Origin: an uncultured Oscillospiraceae bacterium
GTDB lineage: Bacteria > Bacillota > Clostridia > Oscillospirales > Acutalibacteraceae
Direction: 5' to 3'
NCBI GenBank assembly: GCA_902490145.1
Contig: CABUCT010000022.1
Coordinates: forward strand, 1-13,090
DNA: 13,090 nt
The position numbers were made by a program, and so were the translations under genes. Below are positions 1 through 6,753 of this stretch, piece by piece (within the stretch, counting starts at the first letter, position 1; each line of letters begins with the position of its first letter). Under the pieces are notes generated by a model. It saw only the letters and a program-made list of their open reading frames with translations, did not search any database and had not been told where the DNA came from.

Positions 1-254
1 GGTGTGGATTTTTTGCTTTTGAAGGTACGGATGGATTTTTGTGTTTGAAACGGCAATCGGGCTAATGCCAGACAATGGTGAAAACGTGAAAAGACACCGC
101 CACTTCAAGTTTTCGGCATATTGTGGCTGGATCTCTTCGGCTAATGTAAGAAATCTGCTTTTAAGCCGTTTTCAAGGTGATTTCGACAATACAATTCGGT
201 TTTATTTTTAACAAAGCGGCGATATAATTTAATTAATTGTAAACAAATTGTTAA
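1..254. other. Non-coding stretch upstream of the ctsR promoter
   Basis: No convincing gene is visible here. The longest open stretch is a 48-codon frame at 65-211 on the plus strand. It has no good ribosome binding site and no recognisable product. The last 30 bases (about 225-254) are very AT-rich, with TTAATT/AATTAA repeats, which would suit an UP-like element or an easily melted region just before the CtsR operators. No terminator hairpin for an upstream gene was found, so what precedes the window is unknown. Confidence 0.5.
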
Positions 255-271
255 TTTGACCTTCATTGACC
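255..271 (-). promoter_or_regulatory. CtsR operator, distal copy
   Basis: Read on the minus strand this is GGTCAAT-GAA-GGTCAAA. It is a tandem heptad repeat with a three-base spacer and matches the published CtsR consensus RGTCAAA-NAN-RGTCAAA at all but one specified base. It ends directly against the -35 box of the ctsR promoter. CtsR dimers bind such direct repeats and block transcription until heat or arginine phosphorylation inactivates them. The match, its position and the CtsR gene downstream together make autoregulation very likely. Confidence 0.92.
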
Positions 272-287
272 TTGACTATTACTGACC
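271..287 (-). promoter_or_regulatory. CtsR operator, proximal copy overlapping the -35 box
   Basis: Read on the minus strand this is GGTCAGT-AAT-AGTCAAG, a second heptad pair with the same three-base spacer and the central A of NAN. It is weaker than the distal copy: 11 of 14 specified heptad bases fit RGTCAAA. It shares base 271 with the distal operator, so the two are end to end in the same orientation. It contains the whole -35 hexamer and the first ten bases of the promoter spacer, so occupancy should exclude RNA polymerase directly. Confidence 0.72.
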
Positions 288-300
288 TTTGTGCTATCAT
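272..300 (+). promoter_or_regulatory. Sigma-A promoter of the ctsR operon
   Basis: The -35 box is TTGACT at 272-277 and the -10 box is TATCAT at 295-300, each five of six to consensus, with an ideal 17-base spacer. A TG at 292-293 adds an extended -10 element. Transcription should start near 306-308, giving a leader of roughly 137 bases before ctsR. The -35 box lies inside the proximal CtsR operator. No CIRCE element (HrcA site) was seen nearby, so control by CtsR alone is the simplest reading. Confidence 0.88.
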
Positions 301-332
301 TTAAATCAAGAAAAACACCAAAGCTATTATAA

Positions 333-354
333 GGCGGCGAAGGAAACAGCCGCC
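333..354 (+). other. GC-rich hairpin in the ctsR leader
   Basis: GGCGGC at 333-338 pairs perfectly with GCCGCC at 349-354 around a ten-base purine-rich loop. It sits about 25 bases into the predicted mRNA. No U-tract follows, so it is not a terminator. It might stabilise the 5' end of the transcript or act as a temperature-sensitive fold. The sequence shows only the pairing. Confidence 0.45.
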
Positions 355-443
355 GAGCAGGAAGTGATCGTAACTTTCATAATTTTGGGGGTTAGACCTA
401 AGAGCTTTTGCAAAACAGACAAAGGAAAAGAGATGTTATATAA

Positions 444-890
444 ATGAGAATGAGTGATTTGGTGGCTCAAAGAATTTTAGAGATTTTGTCAGAGCAGGAC
501 GGTCATGCAGAAATTCGCCGAAATGAGCTTGCCGAGGACATCGGATGTGTTCCGAGCCAAATAAACTATGTTTTGACATCACGGTTCACACCTGAACACG
601 GTTATATCGTGGAAAGCCGACGCGGAGGCGGCGGATATATTCGCATCACAAGGGTGCGTGTAGATCGAAGCAACGCGATTATGCACTTGGTCAATTCGAT
701 CGGCCGTTACCTTGACTTCCCCACTGCCCGTGCTATAATCGGCAACCTTTCGGAACAGGGCTTTATCAGCAAGGATTCATCAGCAGTAATGCTGGCGGCA
801 ATGAATGATAATTGTTATCGTGGGCTTCCAAGTGAAATAAGGAACGAAATAAGGGCAAATATTTTGAAGCAAATGCTTATAGTTCAATAA
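444..890 (+). CDS. ctsR: CtsR, transcriptional repressor of class III heat-shock genes
   Basis: CtsR is a dimeric winged helix-turn-helix repressor of clp and mcs genes. The 148 residues compare with about 154 in Bacillus subtilis. The DNA-binding domain (about 1-75) has the diagnostic helix CVPSQINYV (35-43), then RFTPEHGYIVESRR and the four-glycine wing GGGGYIRI (61-68), which in known CtsR proteins senses heat and enters the minor groove. Arginines 59-60 before the wing are where McsB phosphorylation disrupts DNA binding in studied homologues. The C-terminal part (about 80-148) is the helical dimer and McsB/ClpC-facing domain. First gene of the ctsR-mcsA-mcsB-clpC operon, behind two CtsR operators. 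The start is not certain: ATG 444 and ATG 450 are both possible, and the strongest Shine-Dalgarno (AAAGGA, 421-426) is too far upstream for either and better placed for a four-codon minigene at 433. Confidence 0.97.
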   Translation: MRMSDLVAQRILEILSEQDGHAEIRRNELAEDIGCVPSQINYVLTSRFTPEHGYIVESRRGGGGYIRITRVRVDRSNAIMHLVNSIGRYLDFPTARAIIGNLSEQGFISKDSSAVMLAAMNDNCYRGLPSEIRNEIRANILKQMLIVQ

Positions 891-1076
891 TTGCCAATAG
901 TGGATGAAACAGAAAAATATATTTGTTTTTGAGACAAGCTTATTATTTTACACTTAAGTTAGTTAAATTATTGATGAGCTGATCTTGTTTATCGTTTTAG
1001 TGTTTATTAAATTATTGATAAGAAGAAATTTATTTTAGATTAAATAATTATATTGTCAAATGAAAGGATGAACATT
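891..1076. repeat. AT-rich ctsR-mcsA gap with a 13-bp direct repeat
   Basis: This 186-base spacer is much longer than the other joints of the operon. TTAAATTATTGAT occurs exactly at 963-975 and again at 1007-1019, 44 bases apart start to start, or about four helical turns. No hairpin terminator was seen, so transcription from ctsR probably continues. A second weak promoter is possible: the second repeat copy contains TTGATA (1015-1020), but no good -10 box lies at 17 bases. The ribosome binding site for mcsA, AAAGGA, is at 1063-1068. Confidence 0.55.
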
Positions 1077-1592
1077 ATGATTTGTGAAAAATGCGGAAAA
1101 AGGCAAGCAACAACACATATAAAAAAAATGGTCAACGGAGTTTATGAAGAACATCACTATTGCAGTGAATGTGCACAGCAGAGCGGTATTACGGGAGATA
1201 TGTTCCCGAGTTTATCAGGATTTGCAAAAGGCGGACTTTTCGGTTCGCTTATAGGGCTTCCCTTCGGAGAACCCACTCAAACATCTCATGGAGACACGCA
1301 GAGATGCCCTTCATGCGGGATCAGCTTTGCAGAAATTTCAACCAGCGGTAAGGTCGGCTGTGCAAAATGTTATGACACATTCCGAAGCCGTCTTCTTCCC
1401 TCGGTGGAACGAATTCACGGAAAGGCGAGCCATGCGGGAAAGATCCCTCACAAAGATGAAACACCTGAGGATAGGCGGAAAAAAGAGATTGCCGAACTTA
1501 AAGAAAAGCTGAACAAGGCAGTCGAATCACAGGAATATGAACAGGCGGCAAAATACCGTGACGAGATAAAGAATTTGGAGGGAGAAAAATAA
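1077..1592 (+). CDS. mcsA: McsA, zinc-finger activator of McsB arginine kinase
   Basis: McsA binds and stimulates McsB and links it to ClpC. From ATG 1077 it has 171 residues. Two zinc-binding units are seen as four CxxC pairs: CEKC (3-6) with CSEC (29-32), and CPSC (77-80) with CAKC (95-98), joined by a glycine- and phenylalanine-rich linker (about 37-66). A UVR domain (about 135-168, motif QEYEQAAKYRDEI) ends the protein. A related UVR motif lies in the middle domain of ClpC encoded downstream. ATG 1077 was chosen because AAAGGA at 1063-1068 is eight bases upstream. TTG 1053 and ATG 1068 in the same frame would add residues before the first zinc pair and lack a well-spaced site. The stop overlaps the mcsB start by one base (TAATG), suggesting coupled translation and matched amounts of the two partners. 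Confidence 0.95.
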   Translation: MICEKCGKRQATTHIKKMVNGVYEEHHYCSECAQQSGITGDMFPSLSGFAKGGLFGSLIGLPFGEPTQTSHGDTQRCPSCGISFAEISTSGKVGCAKCYDTFRSRLLPSVERIHGKASHAGKIPHKDETPEDRRKKEIAELKEKLNKAVESQEYEQAAKYRDEIKNLEGEK

Positions 1593-2599
1593 TGAACACA
1601 CAGAAATGGTATCATGAACAGGGAAAACAGGGTGATATCGTGGTCAGCACACGAATCAGGCTTGCCCGTAATTTGAAAGATTATCCCTTCCCTTCAAGAA
1701 TGACAAGGGAACAGCTTAACTGTGTAAATAAAGCAGTTAAGGACGCTCTTTGCGATAATTCCGATTTTTATTTTATCGAAATGGGAGATCTCGACAAAGC
1801 TCATCGACTTTCCCTTGTCGAACGTCATTTAATAAGTCCGGAATTTGCCGAGCGTCCGGATGGTTATGCGATTGCCATGAACAAAGACGAGTCTATTTGC
1901 ATAATGCTGTGTGAGGAGGATCATTTGCGGATCCAAGTCATGTCTGCGGGATTTTCACTTAAAGAGGCTTATGAAATTGCCGATAAAATTGACACAGAGC
2001 TGAATCTGAAGCTTAACTTTGCCTTTGATGAAAAGCTTGGATTTTTAACCGAGTGTCCCACCAATCTCGGAACAGGTATGCGTGCGTCGCTTATGCTCCA
2101 TCTTCCGGCACTTGAAGCAGCGAACGGCATTGAAACGCTTAATAAAGCATTGGGAAAGATCGGGCTGATACTAAGAGGAACTTACGGTGAGGGAAGCGGT
2201 GCAGCGGGATCGCTTTATCAGCTTTCAAACCAGATCACGCTTGGAATCGATGAAAACTCGGCCATAGAAAATCTTTCGACAATTGCGGATCAGGTAATTG
2301 CAAAGGAAAAGGAAGCAAGAGATGCTCTTGATAAAAGTCAAGTTGAGGATATAGTTTTCCGTTCTTTGGGAATACTGAAAAATGCAAGGCTTCTTAACAG
2401 CTCTGAAATGCAGAAACACATTTCAAATCTGCGTTTGGGAGTATCAATGGGACTGCTTGACGAGGTTAAGATTTCATCCCTCAACACAATAAATACTGAT
2501 TTGCAGGCGGCAAGTATAACGGCGGAATATCCTGAAAACACGTCACCTGCACAGCGTGACAGATTTCGTGCTGAAAAGATAAGAGAAATTTTGAGATAA
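1592..2599 (+). CDS. mcsB: McsB, protein arginine kinase
   Basis: McsB transfers phosphate from ATP to arginine side chains, marking CtsR and misfolded proteins for ClpCP. It belongs to the phosphagen kinase fold. The nucleotide-binding STRIRLARN is near residue 21. The active-site acid pair sits in CEEDH (E108/E109), the phosphagen kinase cysteine is C155 in CPTNLGTGMRAS, and the second catalytic acid is E200 in GTYGEGSGA. From memory these match E121, C167 and E212 of Bacillus/Geobacillus McsB with a constant offset of 12. The C-terminal RDRFRA (322-327) fits the RDxxRA motif described as the allosteric phosphoarginine pocket. At 335 residues it is about 25-30 shorter than Bacillus McsB, but no motif is missing. 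Shine-Dalgarno GGAGGGAGA lies at 1577-1585. Confidence 0.97.
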   Translation: MNTQKWYHEQGKQGDIVVSTRIRLARNLKDYPFPSRMTREQLNCVNKAVKDALCDNSDFYFIEMGDLDKAHRLSLVERHLISPEFAERPDGYAIAMNKDESICIMLCEEDHLRIQVMSAGFSLKEAYEIADKIDTELNLKLNFAFDEKLGFLTECPTNLGTGMRASLMLHLPALEAANGIETLNKALGKIGLILRGTYGEGSGAAGSLYQLSNQITLGIDENSAIENLSTIADQVIAKEKEARDALDKSQVEDIVFRSLGILKNARLLNSSEMQKHISNLRLGVSMGLLDEVKISSLNTINTDLQAASITAEYPENTSPAQRDRFRAEKIREILR

Positions 2600-2661
2600 A
2601 GTATTTTCTTATCGATTTCAGCAAATCAGTTTATATAAATCCAACGAAAGGAATGGGAAAT

Positions 2662-5154
2662 ATGTATAAATTCAACGGATTTACCGAAAAAGCGAATATT
2701 GCGATAAACCTTGCTATCGAAAAAGCACAGGAATACGGACACACTTATATCGGAAGCGAACATTTGCTTCTGGGAATTTTGACCGAAGGCAGCGGAGCTG
2801 CCGCAGCACTTCTCGGTTCAAAGGGAGTAACCGATCAAAAAATCGCAAGTATGCTCGCCGACAAGATCGGCAAAGGAATTCCGACCGAGCTTACTCCGAA
2901 TGATTTTACGCCACGTGCAAAACGGATTTTGGAAATGTCGATTGCCGCTGCCCGCTCGCTTTCCAGCGGATATGTGGGCACCGAGCATATTCTGCTTGCT
3001 ATAATTGAAGAAGGCAGCAGTTATGCGGTGGCATTTTTGGAGGAACTGAATGTAAACACCGATGAAATAGTAAAACAGATCATGGGTGCAGGAGGCGGAG
3101 AAAGCCTGCCTTCTTCTGACCGCAGGTCAAAGCCGGGAGAAAAGTCTGATAAAAAAGGCCAGAAAACGCCTACCCTTGATCAGTTTGGCCGGGATCTGAC
3201 CGCCGAGGCGGAGAAAAACAAGATCGACCCCGTAATCGGAAGACAAACCGAGATCGAAAGGGTCATTCAGATCCTTACCCGCCGTACAAAAAACAATCCG
3301 TGTCTTATTGGTGAACCCGGCGTTGGAAAAACCGCCATTGCCGAAGGACTTGCACTTAAAATTGTGTCAGGAGAAATTCCCGAACTCTTGGCGGACAAAA
3401 GGGTTATTTCGCTTGATCTTACAGGAATGGTGGCCGGTACAAAATACAGGGGCGATTTTGAAGACCGAATAAAAGCTGCACTCGACGAAGTTAAAAAGGC
3501 AGGAAATATTATTCTTTTTATTGATGAGCTTCACACCATAATCGGTGCAGGATCGGCCGAAGGATCGACCGATGCGGCCAATATTCTGAAACCTTCCCTT
3601 GCCCGCGGAGAATTACAGGTAATCGGGGCTACAACCATAGATGAATATAGAAAATATATTGAAAAGGATGCTGCACTTGAGCGTCGTTTCCAGCCGGTAA
3701 CCGTCGGAGAACCGAGCGAGCAGGAAGCTTTGGAAATCCTCAAGGGGCTTCGGGATAAATATGAGGCACATCACCGTGTTAAAATTACCGATGAAGCACT
3801 TGAAGCCGCCGTTAAACTGTCATCAAGATATATTTCCGACAGATTTTTGCCCGACAAGGCAATCGATCTTATCGACGAGGCGGGTTCAAGAGTAAAACTC
3901 AGGAATTACACAGCTCCGCCTGAAATCAAGGCACTTGAGGATGAAATTAAACGCCTTTCGGCCGAAAAAACCGCAAGCGTAAATGCTCAGGATTTTGAAG
4001 GGGCGGCAAAGCTCCGTGACGAAGAACGAACCAAAAAACAGGAGCTTGAAAAACTGAAATCCGAATGGCATCAGAAAAACGAGCATTTCAGCGGAGAGGT
4101 CACTCCTGAAGAAATCGCAGAGATAGTGTCCGGATGGACCGGAATTCCCGCAACCACCCTCACTGAAGAAGAGGGCCAAAAGCTTATGCGTATGGAAGAG
4201 GAGCTGCACAAACGGCTTGTGGGTCAAAACGAAGCTGTGTCTGCCGTTGCAAGAGCCATTCGCCGCGGGCGTGTTGGGCTTAAAGATCCAAAGCGTCCTG
4301 TTGGATCGTTTTTGTTCTTAGGTCCGACCGGAGTCGGAAAGACCGAGCTTTGCAAAACCCTTGCAGAATCAATGTTTGGCAGCGAAAATGCCGTTATCAG
4401 ATTTGATATGTCCGAATATATGGAAAAGCATACTGTTTCGAGACTTGTGGGCTCTCCTCCCGGATACGTTGGATTTGACGAGGGCGGTCAGCTTACCGAA
4501 GCGGTTCGCAGAAAGCCGTATTGCGTGCTGCTTTTCGATGAGATTGAAAAGGCACATCCCGATATTTTCAATTTGCTTCTGCAAATCCTTGATGATGGAA
4601 TTCTTACTGATTCACAGGGCCGTCGGGTGGACTTCAAAAACACAGTTATAATCATGACTTCAAACATCGGAGCAAGAAGCATAAGCGAGCACAGAAGCTT
4701 TGGATTTGGCGACGGCAGCGGTGACAGTGCGGACGATGAAAAAATCAAGAGTCAGGTTATGGATGCATTGAAAGCACAGTTCCGTCCCGAATTCCTTAAC
4801 CGAATCGACGATATCATCGTGTTTAAACAGTTAAACCGCGATGATATATCCGAAATTGCCCGCCGTATGCTTTCAACCCTCTGCCGAAGAATTAAAGAAA
4901 ACATGGATATCACACTCTCTTTTACCGACGCAGCCATAGAAAAACTTGCAGACAAAGGATTTGACAAGGTTTACGGTGCAAGGCCGCTTCGCCGTGCGAT
5001 TCAGAATGCTATTGAAGATTCGCTGAGCGAAGAGATACTTTCCGGAAAGATTAAACGCGGCGATACGGTTCGATGCGATGCAGACGAATCAGGCTATAGT
5101 TTTGTTGCCGAACCTTCCGCCACACCGTCATCCGAACCGGAAAATCAGGACTAA
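2662..5154 (+). CDS. clpC: ClpC, Hsp100/AAA+ unfoldase of the ClpCP protease
   Basis: ClpC unfolds substrates, including phosphoarginine-marked proteins, and feeds them to the ClpP peptidase in the cytoplasm. Order of parts in the 830 residues: two Clp-N repeats (about 3-150, each with an SEHLLL/TEHILL motif), a charged linker, AAA-1 with Walker A GEPGVGKT (217-224) and Walker B ending in D288-E289, a middle domain with a UVR motif (about 417-465, core QDFEGAAKLRDEE) where adaptors such as MecA or McsA/McsB bind, and AAA-2 with Walker A GPTGVGKT (554-561) and D626-E627. FGF at 680-682 sits where the ClpP-docking tripeptide is expected. The C-terminal ARPLRRAI motif is present. The tail ends in a Ser/Pro/Glu-rich stretch. 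ATG 2662 is preferred over ATG 2653 because AAAGGA (2647-2652) is nine bases from it but touches the upstream ATG. Last gene of the CtsR operon; no radA or disA follows. Confidence 0.98.
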   Translation: MYKFNGFTEKANIAINLAIEKAQEYGHTYIGSEHLLLGILTEGSGAAAALLGSKGVTDQKIASMLADKIGKGIPTELTPNDFTPRAKRILEMSIAAARSLSSGYVGTEHILLAIIEEGSSYAVAFLEELNVNTDEIVKQIMGAGGGESLPSSDRRSKPGEKSDKKGQKTPTLDQFGRDLTAEAEKNKIDPVIGRQTEIERVIQILTRRTKNNPCLIGEPGVGKTAIAEGLALKIVSGEIPELLADKRVISLDLTGMVAGTKYRGDFEDRIKAALDEVKKAGNIILFIDELHTIIGAGSAEGSTDAANILKPSLARGELQVIGATTIDEYRKYIEKDAALERRFQPVTVGEPSEQEALEILKGLRDKYEAHHRVKITDEALEAAVKLSSRYISDRFLPDKAIDLIDEAGSRVKLRNYTAPPEIKALEDEIKRLSAEKTASVNAQDFEGAAKLRDEERTKKQELEKLKSEWHQKNEHFSGEVTPEEIAEIVSGWTGIPATTLTEEEGQKLMRMEEELHKRLVGQNEAVSAVARAIRRGRVGLKDPKRPVGSFLFLGPTGVGKTELCKTLAESMFGSENAVIRFDMSEYMEKHTVSRLVGSPPGYVGFDEGGQLTEAVRRKPYCVLLFDEIEKAHPDIFNLLLQILDDGILTDSQGRRVDFKNTVIIMTSNIGARSISEHRSFGFGDGSGDSADDEKIKSQVMDALKAQFRPEFLNRIDDIIVFKQLNRDDISEIARRMLSTLCRRIKENMDITLSFTDAAIEKLADKGFDKVYGARPLRRAIQNAIEDSLSEEILSGKIKRGDTVRCDADESGYSFVAEPSATPSSEPENQD

Positions 5155-5280
5155 TTTATAATAAAAACGAATTTTGCCGATGAAAATTGCATTAAAATAC
5201 TCATTAATCCCCATAGTATTCCGAAGGTTTTAGTGAGGTCTGGGCGAAAACAACGAAATATTTTTTATATCACTCAAATT

Positions 5281-5320
5281 AAAAATCCTGCCGATAATAT
5301 TCGACAGGATTTTTGTTTTG
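5281..5320 (+). terminator. Rho-independent terminator after clpC
   Basis: AAAAATCCTG (5281-5290) pairs with CAGGATTTTT (5305-5314). Three more pairs, CGA/TCG, follow across one C-A mismatch, and a six-base TAATAT loop closes the stem. The U-rich tail TTTTTGTTTT follows. It lies 127 bases past the clpC stop. The A-run on the left arm would let it work on the other strand too, but no minus-strand gene needs it. Confidence 0.88.
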
Positions 5321-5592
5321 TATATGACTTGCCGATTTTGCTCAAATTAAGAAAAAACTCTAAACATTACACCAAAAGGCCGATGTTCTGGCAAATCGCA
5401 TCATTTTAAAATTTGAGAGCCTTCCTTTAAAACAATTTTGTATTTGAAAATTTCTTCATTTTGTCAGCCTTTTTTCAAAAATCTCTTTTAATTTACGGTA
5501 AAATGTAGTAAAATATTTAGGAATTGTTTTTAAATAGTTCATTTTTGATTGTTAAAATAAATTAGGACATTTTTTATATTGGAGGGGACAGT
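5321..5592 (+). promoter_or_regulatory. AT-rich region upstream of the ABC operon, weak promoter candidates
   Basis: There is no gene here, and it must carry the promoter for the ABC genes. No strong consensus promoter is visible. The best candidate is TTTAAA (5529-5534), 18 bases, TAAAAT (5553-5558), which would start near 5565. Two GTAAAAT copies at 5498-5504 and 5508-5514 are exactly ten bases apart and could be alternative -10 boxes or a regulator site. The ribosome binding site GGAGGGG at 5581-5587 is excellent for the ATG at 5593. Confidence 0.25.
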
Positions 5593-6753
5593 ATGATTGA
5601 GGTAAAAAACCTCGTCAAAAATTACGGCTCGTTTCAGGCTGTAAAAAATACAAGTTTCACCATAGATGACGGTGAAATTGTAGGATTTTTGGGACCAAAC
5701 GGTGCCGGAAAATCCACAACCATGAATATTATAACAGGATATCTTTCTGCAACCTCGGGAAGCGTAAATATAAACGGTTACGATATTTTTGAACAGCCTG
5801 AGGAGGCCAAACGCCATATCGGATATCTCCCCGAACAGCCGCCTCTTTATCCAGATATGACAGTCGGTGAATACCTCGATTTTGTATATGACCTTAAAAA
5901 GACAAAGCTTCCGAAAGCACCTCATCTTGCCGAAATTGCGAAGCTTGTGAAAATTGACAACGTGTGGAAACGTCTTATACGCAACCTTTCAAAGGGCTAT
6001 CGCCAAAGGGTTGGCATTGCACAGGCACTTATCGGCAATCCCGACGTACTTATTTTAGACGAGCCGACTGTCGGACTTGATCCCCAGCAGATTATTGAAA
6101 TCCGAAACCTCATTTCAAAGCTTGGGCGGAGTCATACCGTAATTCTCAGCTCTCACATTTTGTCAGAGATACAGGCAGTTTGCAAACGTATTATAATAAT
6201 GAATCAGGGATATCTTATTGCTGACGGAACTGCTGACGAATTTTCGGCCGCTCTTTCGGACGACCATTCGGTCAGCACCCAGATTATCGGACCTCCAAGG
6301 GAAGTAAGAGACATGCTTTTGTCAATCCCGAATGTTGATGAGGTATATGTTATGGGCGTTATGGGAGCTGCGACCGGATATAAGGTCGAGCCGAAGCGAG
6401 GCTGCGATGTACGCAAGGATATCGCCGAGCGAGCCATGACAAAGCATTGGCCGGTTATTGAGCTTTATACAAAAGAGCTTTCGCTTGAGGATATATTCCT
6501 GAGGCTTGTGAACGAGCCGCCTGAGAAGCTTATGGAGGCTTTCGGAAATGGCGGATCTGAAGAAAACGAAGATGAAGAATCGGGCAAAGACTTAAAATCA
6601 GAAAATACCGAAGATACAGGCGAAAATCCAAAAACTAACCATACTTCAACAAATCAGACTTCGGCAGATATTGAATCCGGGACACATTCAGAGAACTCAA
6701 AGTCAAACGAACAAAAATCGCCGGACGGCAAAGATGAGGAGGCAACCGACTGA
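5593..6753 (+). CDS. ABC transporter ATP-binding protein, GldA-like, with acidic C-terminal tail
   Basis: This is the cytoplasmic ATPase of a GldA/CcmA-type ABC-2 exporter. Visible motifs are A-loop Y11, Walker A GPNGAGKST (34-42), Q-loop in YLPEQ, signature LSKGYRQR (132-139, the variant usual in this family), Walker B VLILDEP (152-158) and switch histidine H188. The region to about residue 310, ending in ELSLEDIFLRL, is typical of GldA-like subunits. After about residue 325 comes a tail of some 60 residues rich in Glu, Asp, Ser, Thr, Asn and Lys with no hydrophobic core, which most relatives of about 300-330 residues lack. It is probably disordered. The stop overlaps the permease start by one base (TGATG), so both are one unit. 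Substrate unknown. It is not named gldA because gliding is not expected here. Confidence 0.95.
   Translation: MIEVKNLVKNYGSFQAVKNTSFTIDDGEIVGFLGPNGAGKSTTMNIITGYLSATSGSVNINGYDIFEQPEEAKRHIGYLPEQPPLYPDMTVGEYLDFVYDLKKTKLPKAPHLAEIAKLVKIDNVWKRLIRNLSKGYRQRVGIAQALIGNPDVLILDEPTVGLDPQQIIEIRNLISKLGRSHTVILSSHILSEIQAVCKRIIIMNQGYLIADGTADEFSAALSDDHSVSTQIIGPPREVRDMLLSIPNVDEVYVMGVMGAATGYKVEPKRGCDVRKDIAERAMTKHWPVIELYTKELSLEDIFLRLVNEPPEKLMEAFGNGGSEENEDEESGKDLKSENTEDTGENPKTNHTSTNQTSADIESGTHSENSKSNEQKSPDGKDEEATD

Noticed and set aside
65..211. 48-codon open frame on the plus strand upstream of the ctsR promoter.
   Set aside because: No Shine-Dalgarno, no recognisable motif, and length compatible with chance. A GTG 24 bases further upstream in frame has no better site.
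364..447. 27-codon leader frame starting at GTG 364 and ending at the same TGA that overlaps the ctsR ATG.
   Set aside because: The only AGGA touches the GTG, leaving no spacing. The shorter frame from ATG 433 in the same phase is better supported.
3886..4227. 113-residue open frame on the minus strand inside clpC.
   Set aside because: It is the antisense shadow of the ClpC middle domain, with no ribosome binding site and no recognisable product.
5379..5396. GCCGATGTTCTGGCAAAT resembles GCCGACGTGTATCCGGGCAAAT at 9215-9236, both in gaps before operons of the envelope module.
   Set aside because: The alignment needs a four-base gap and GCCGA is frequent in this window, so a shared regulator site is not supported without comparison to other genomes.
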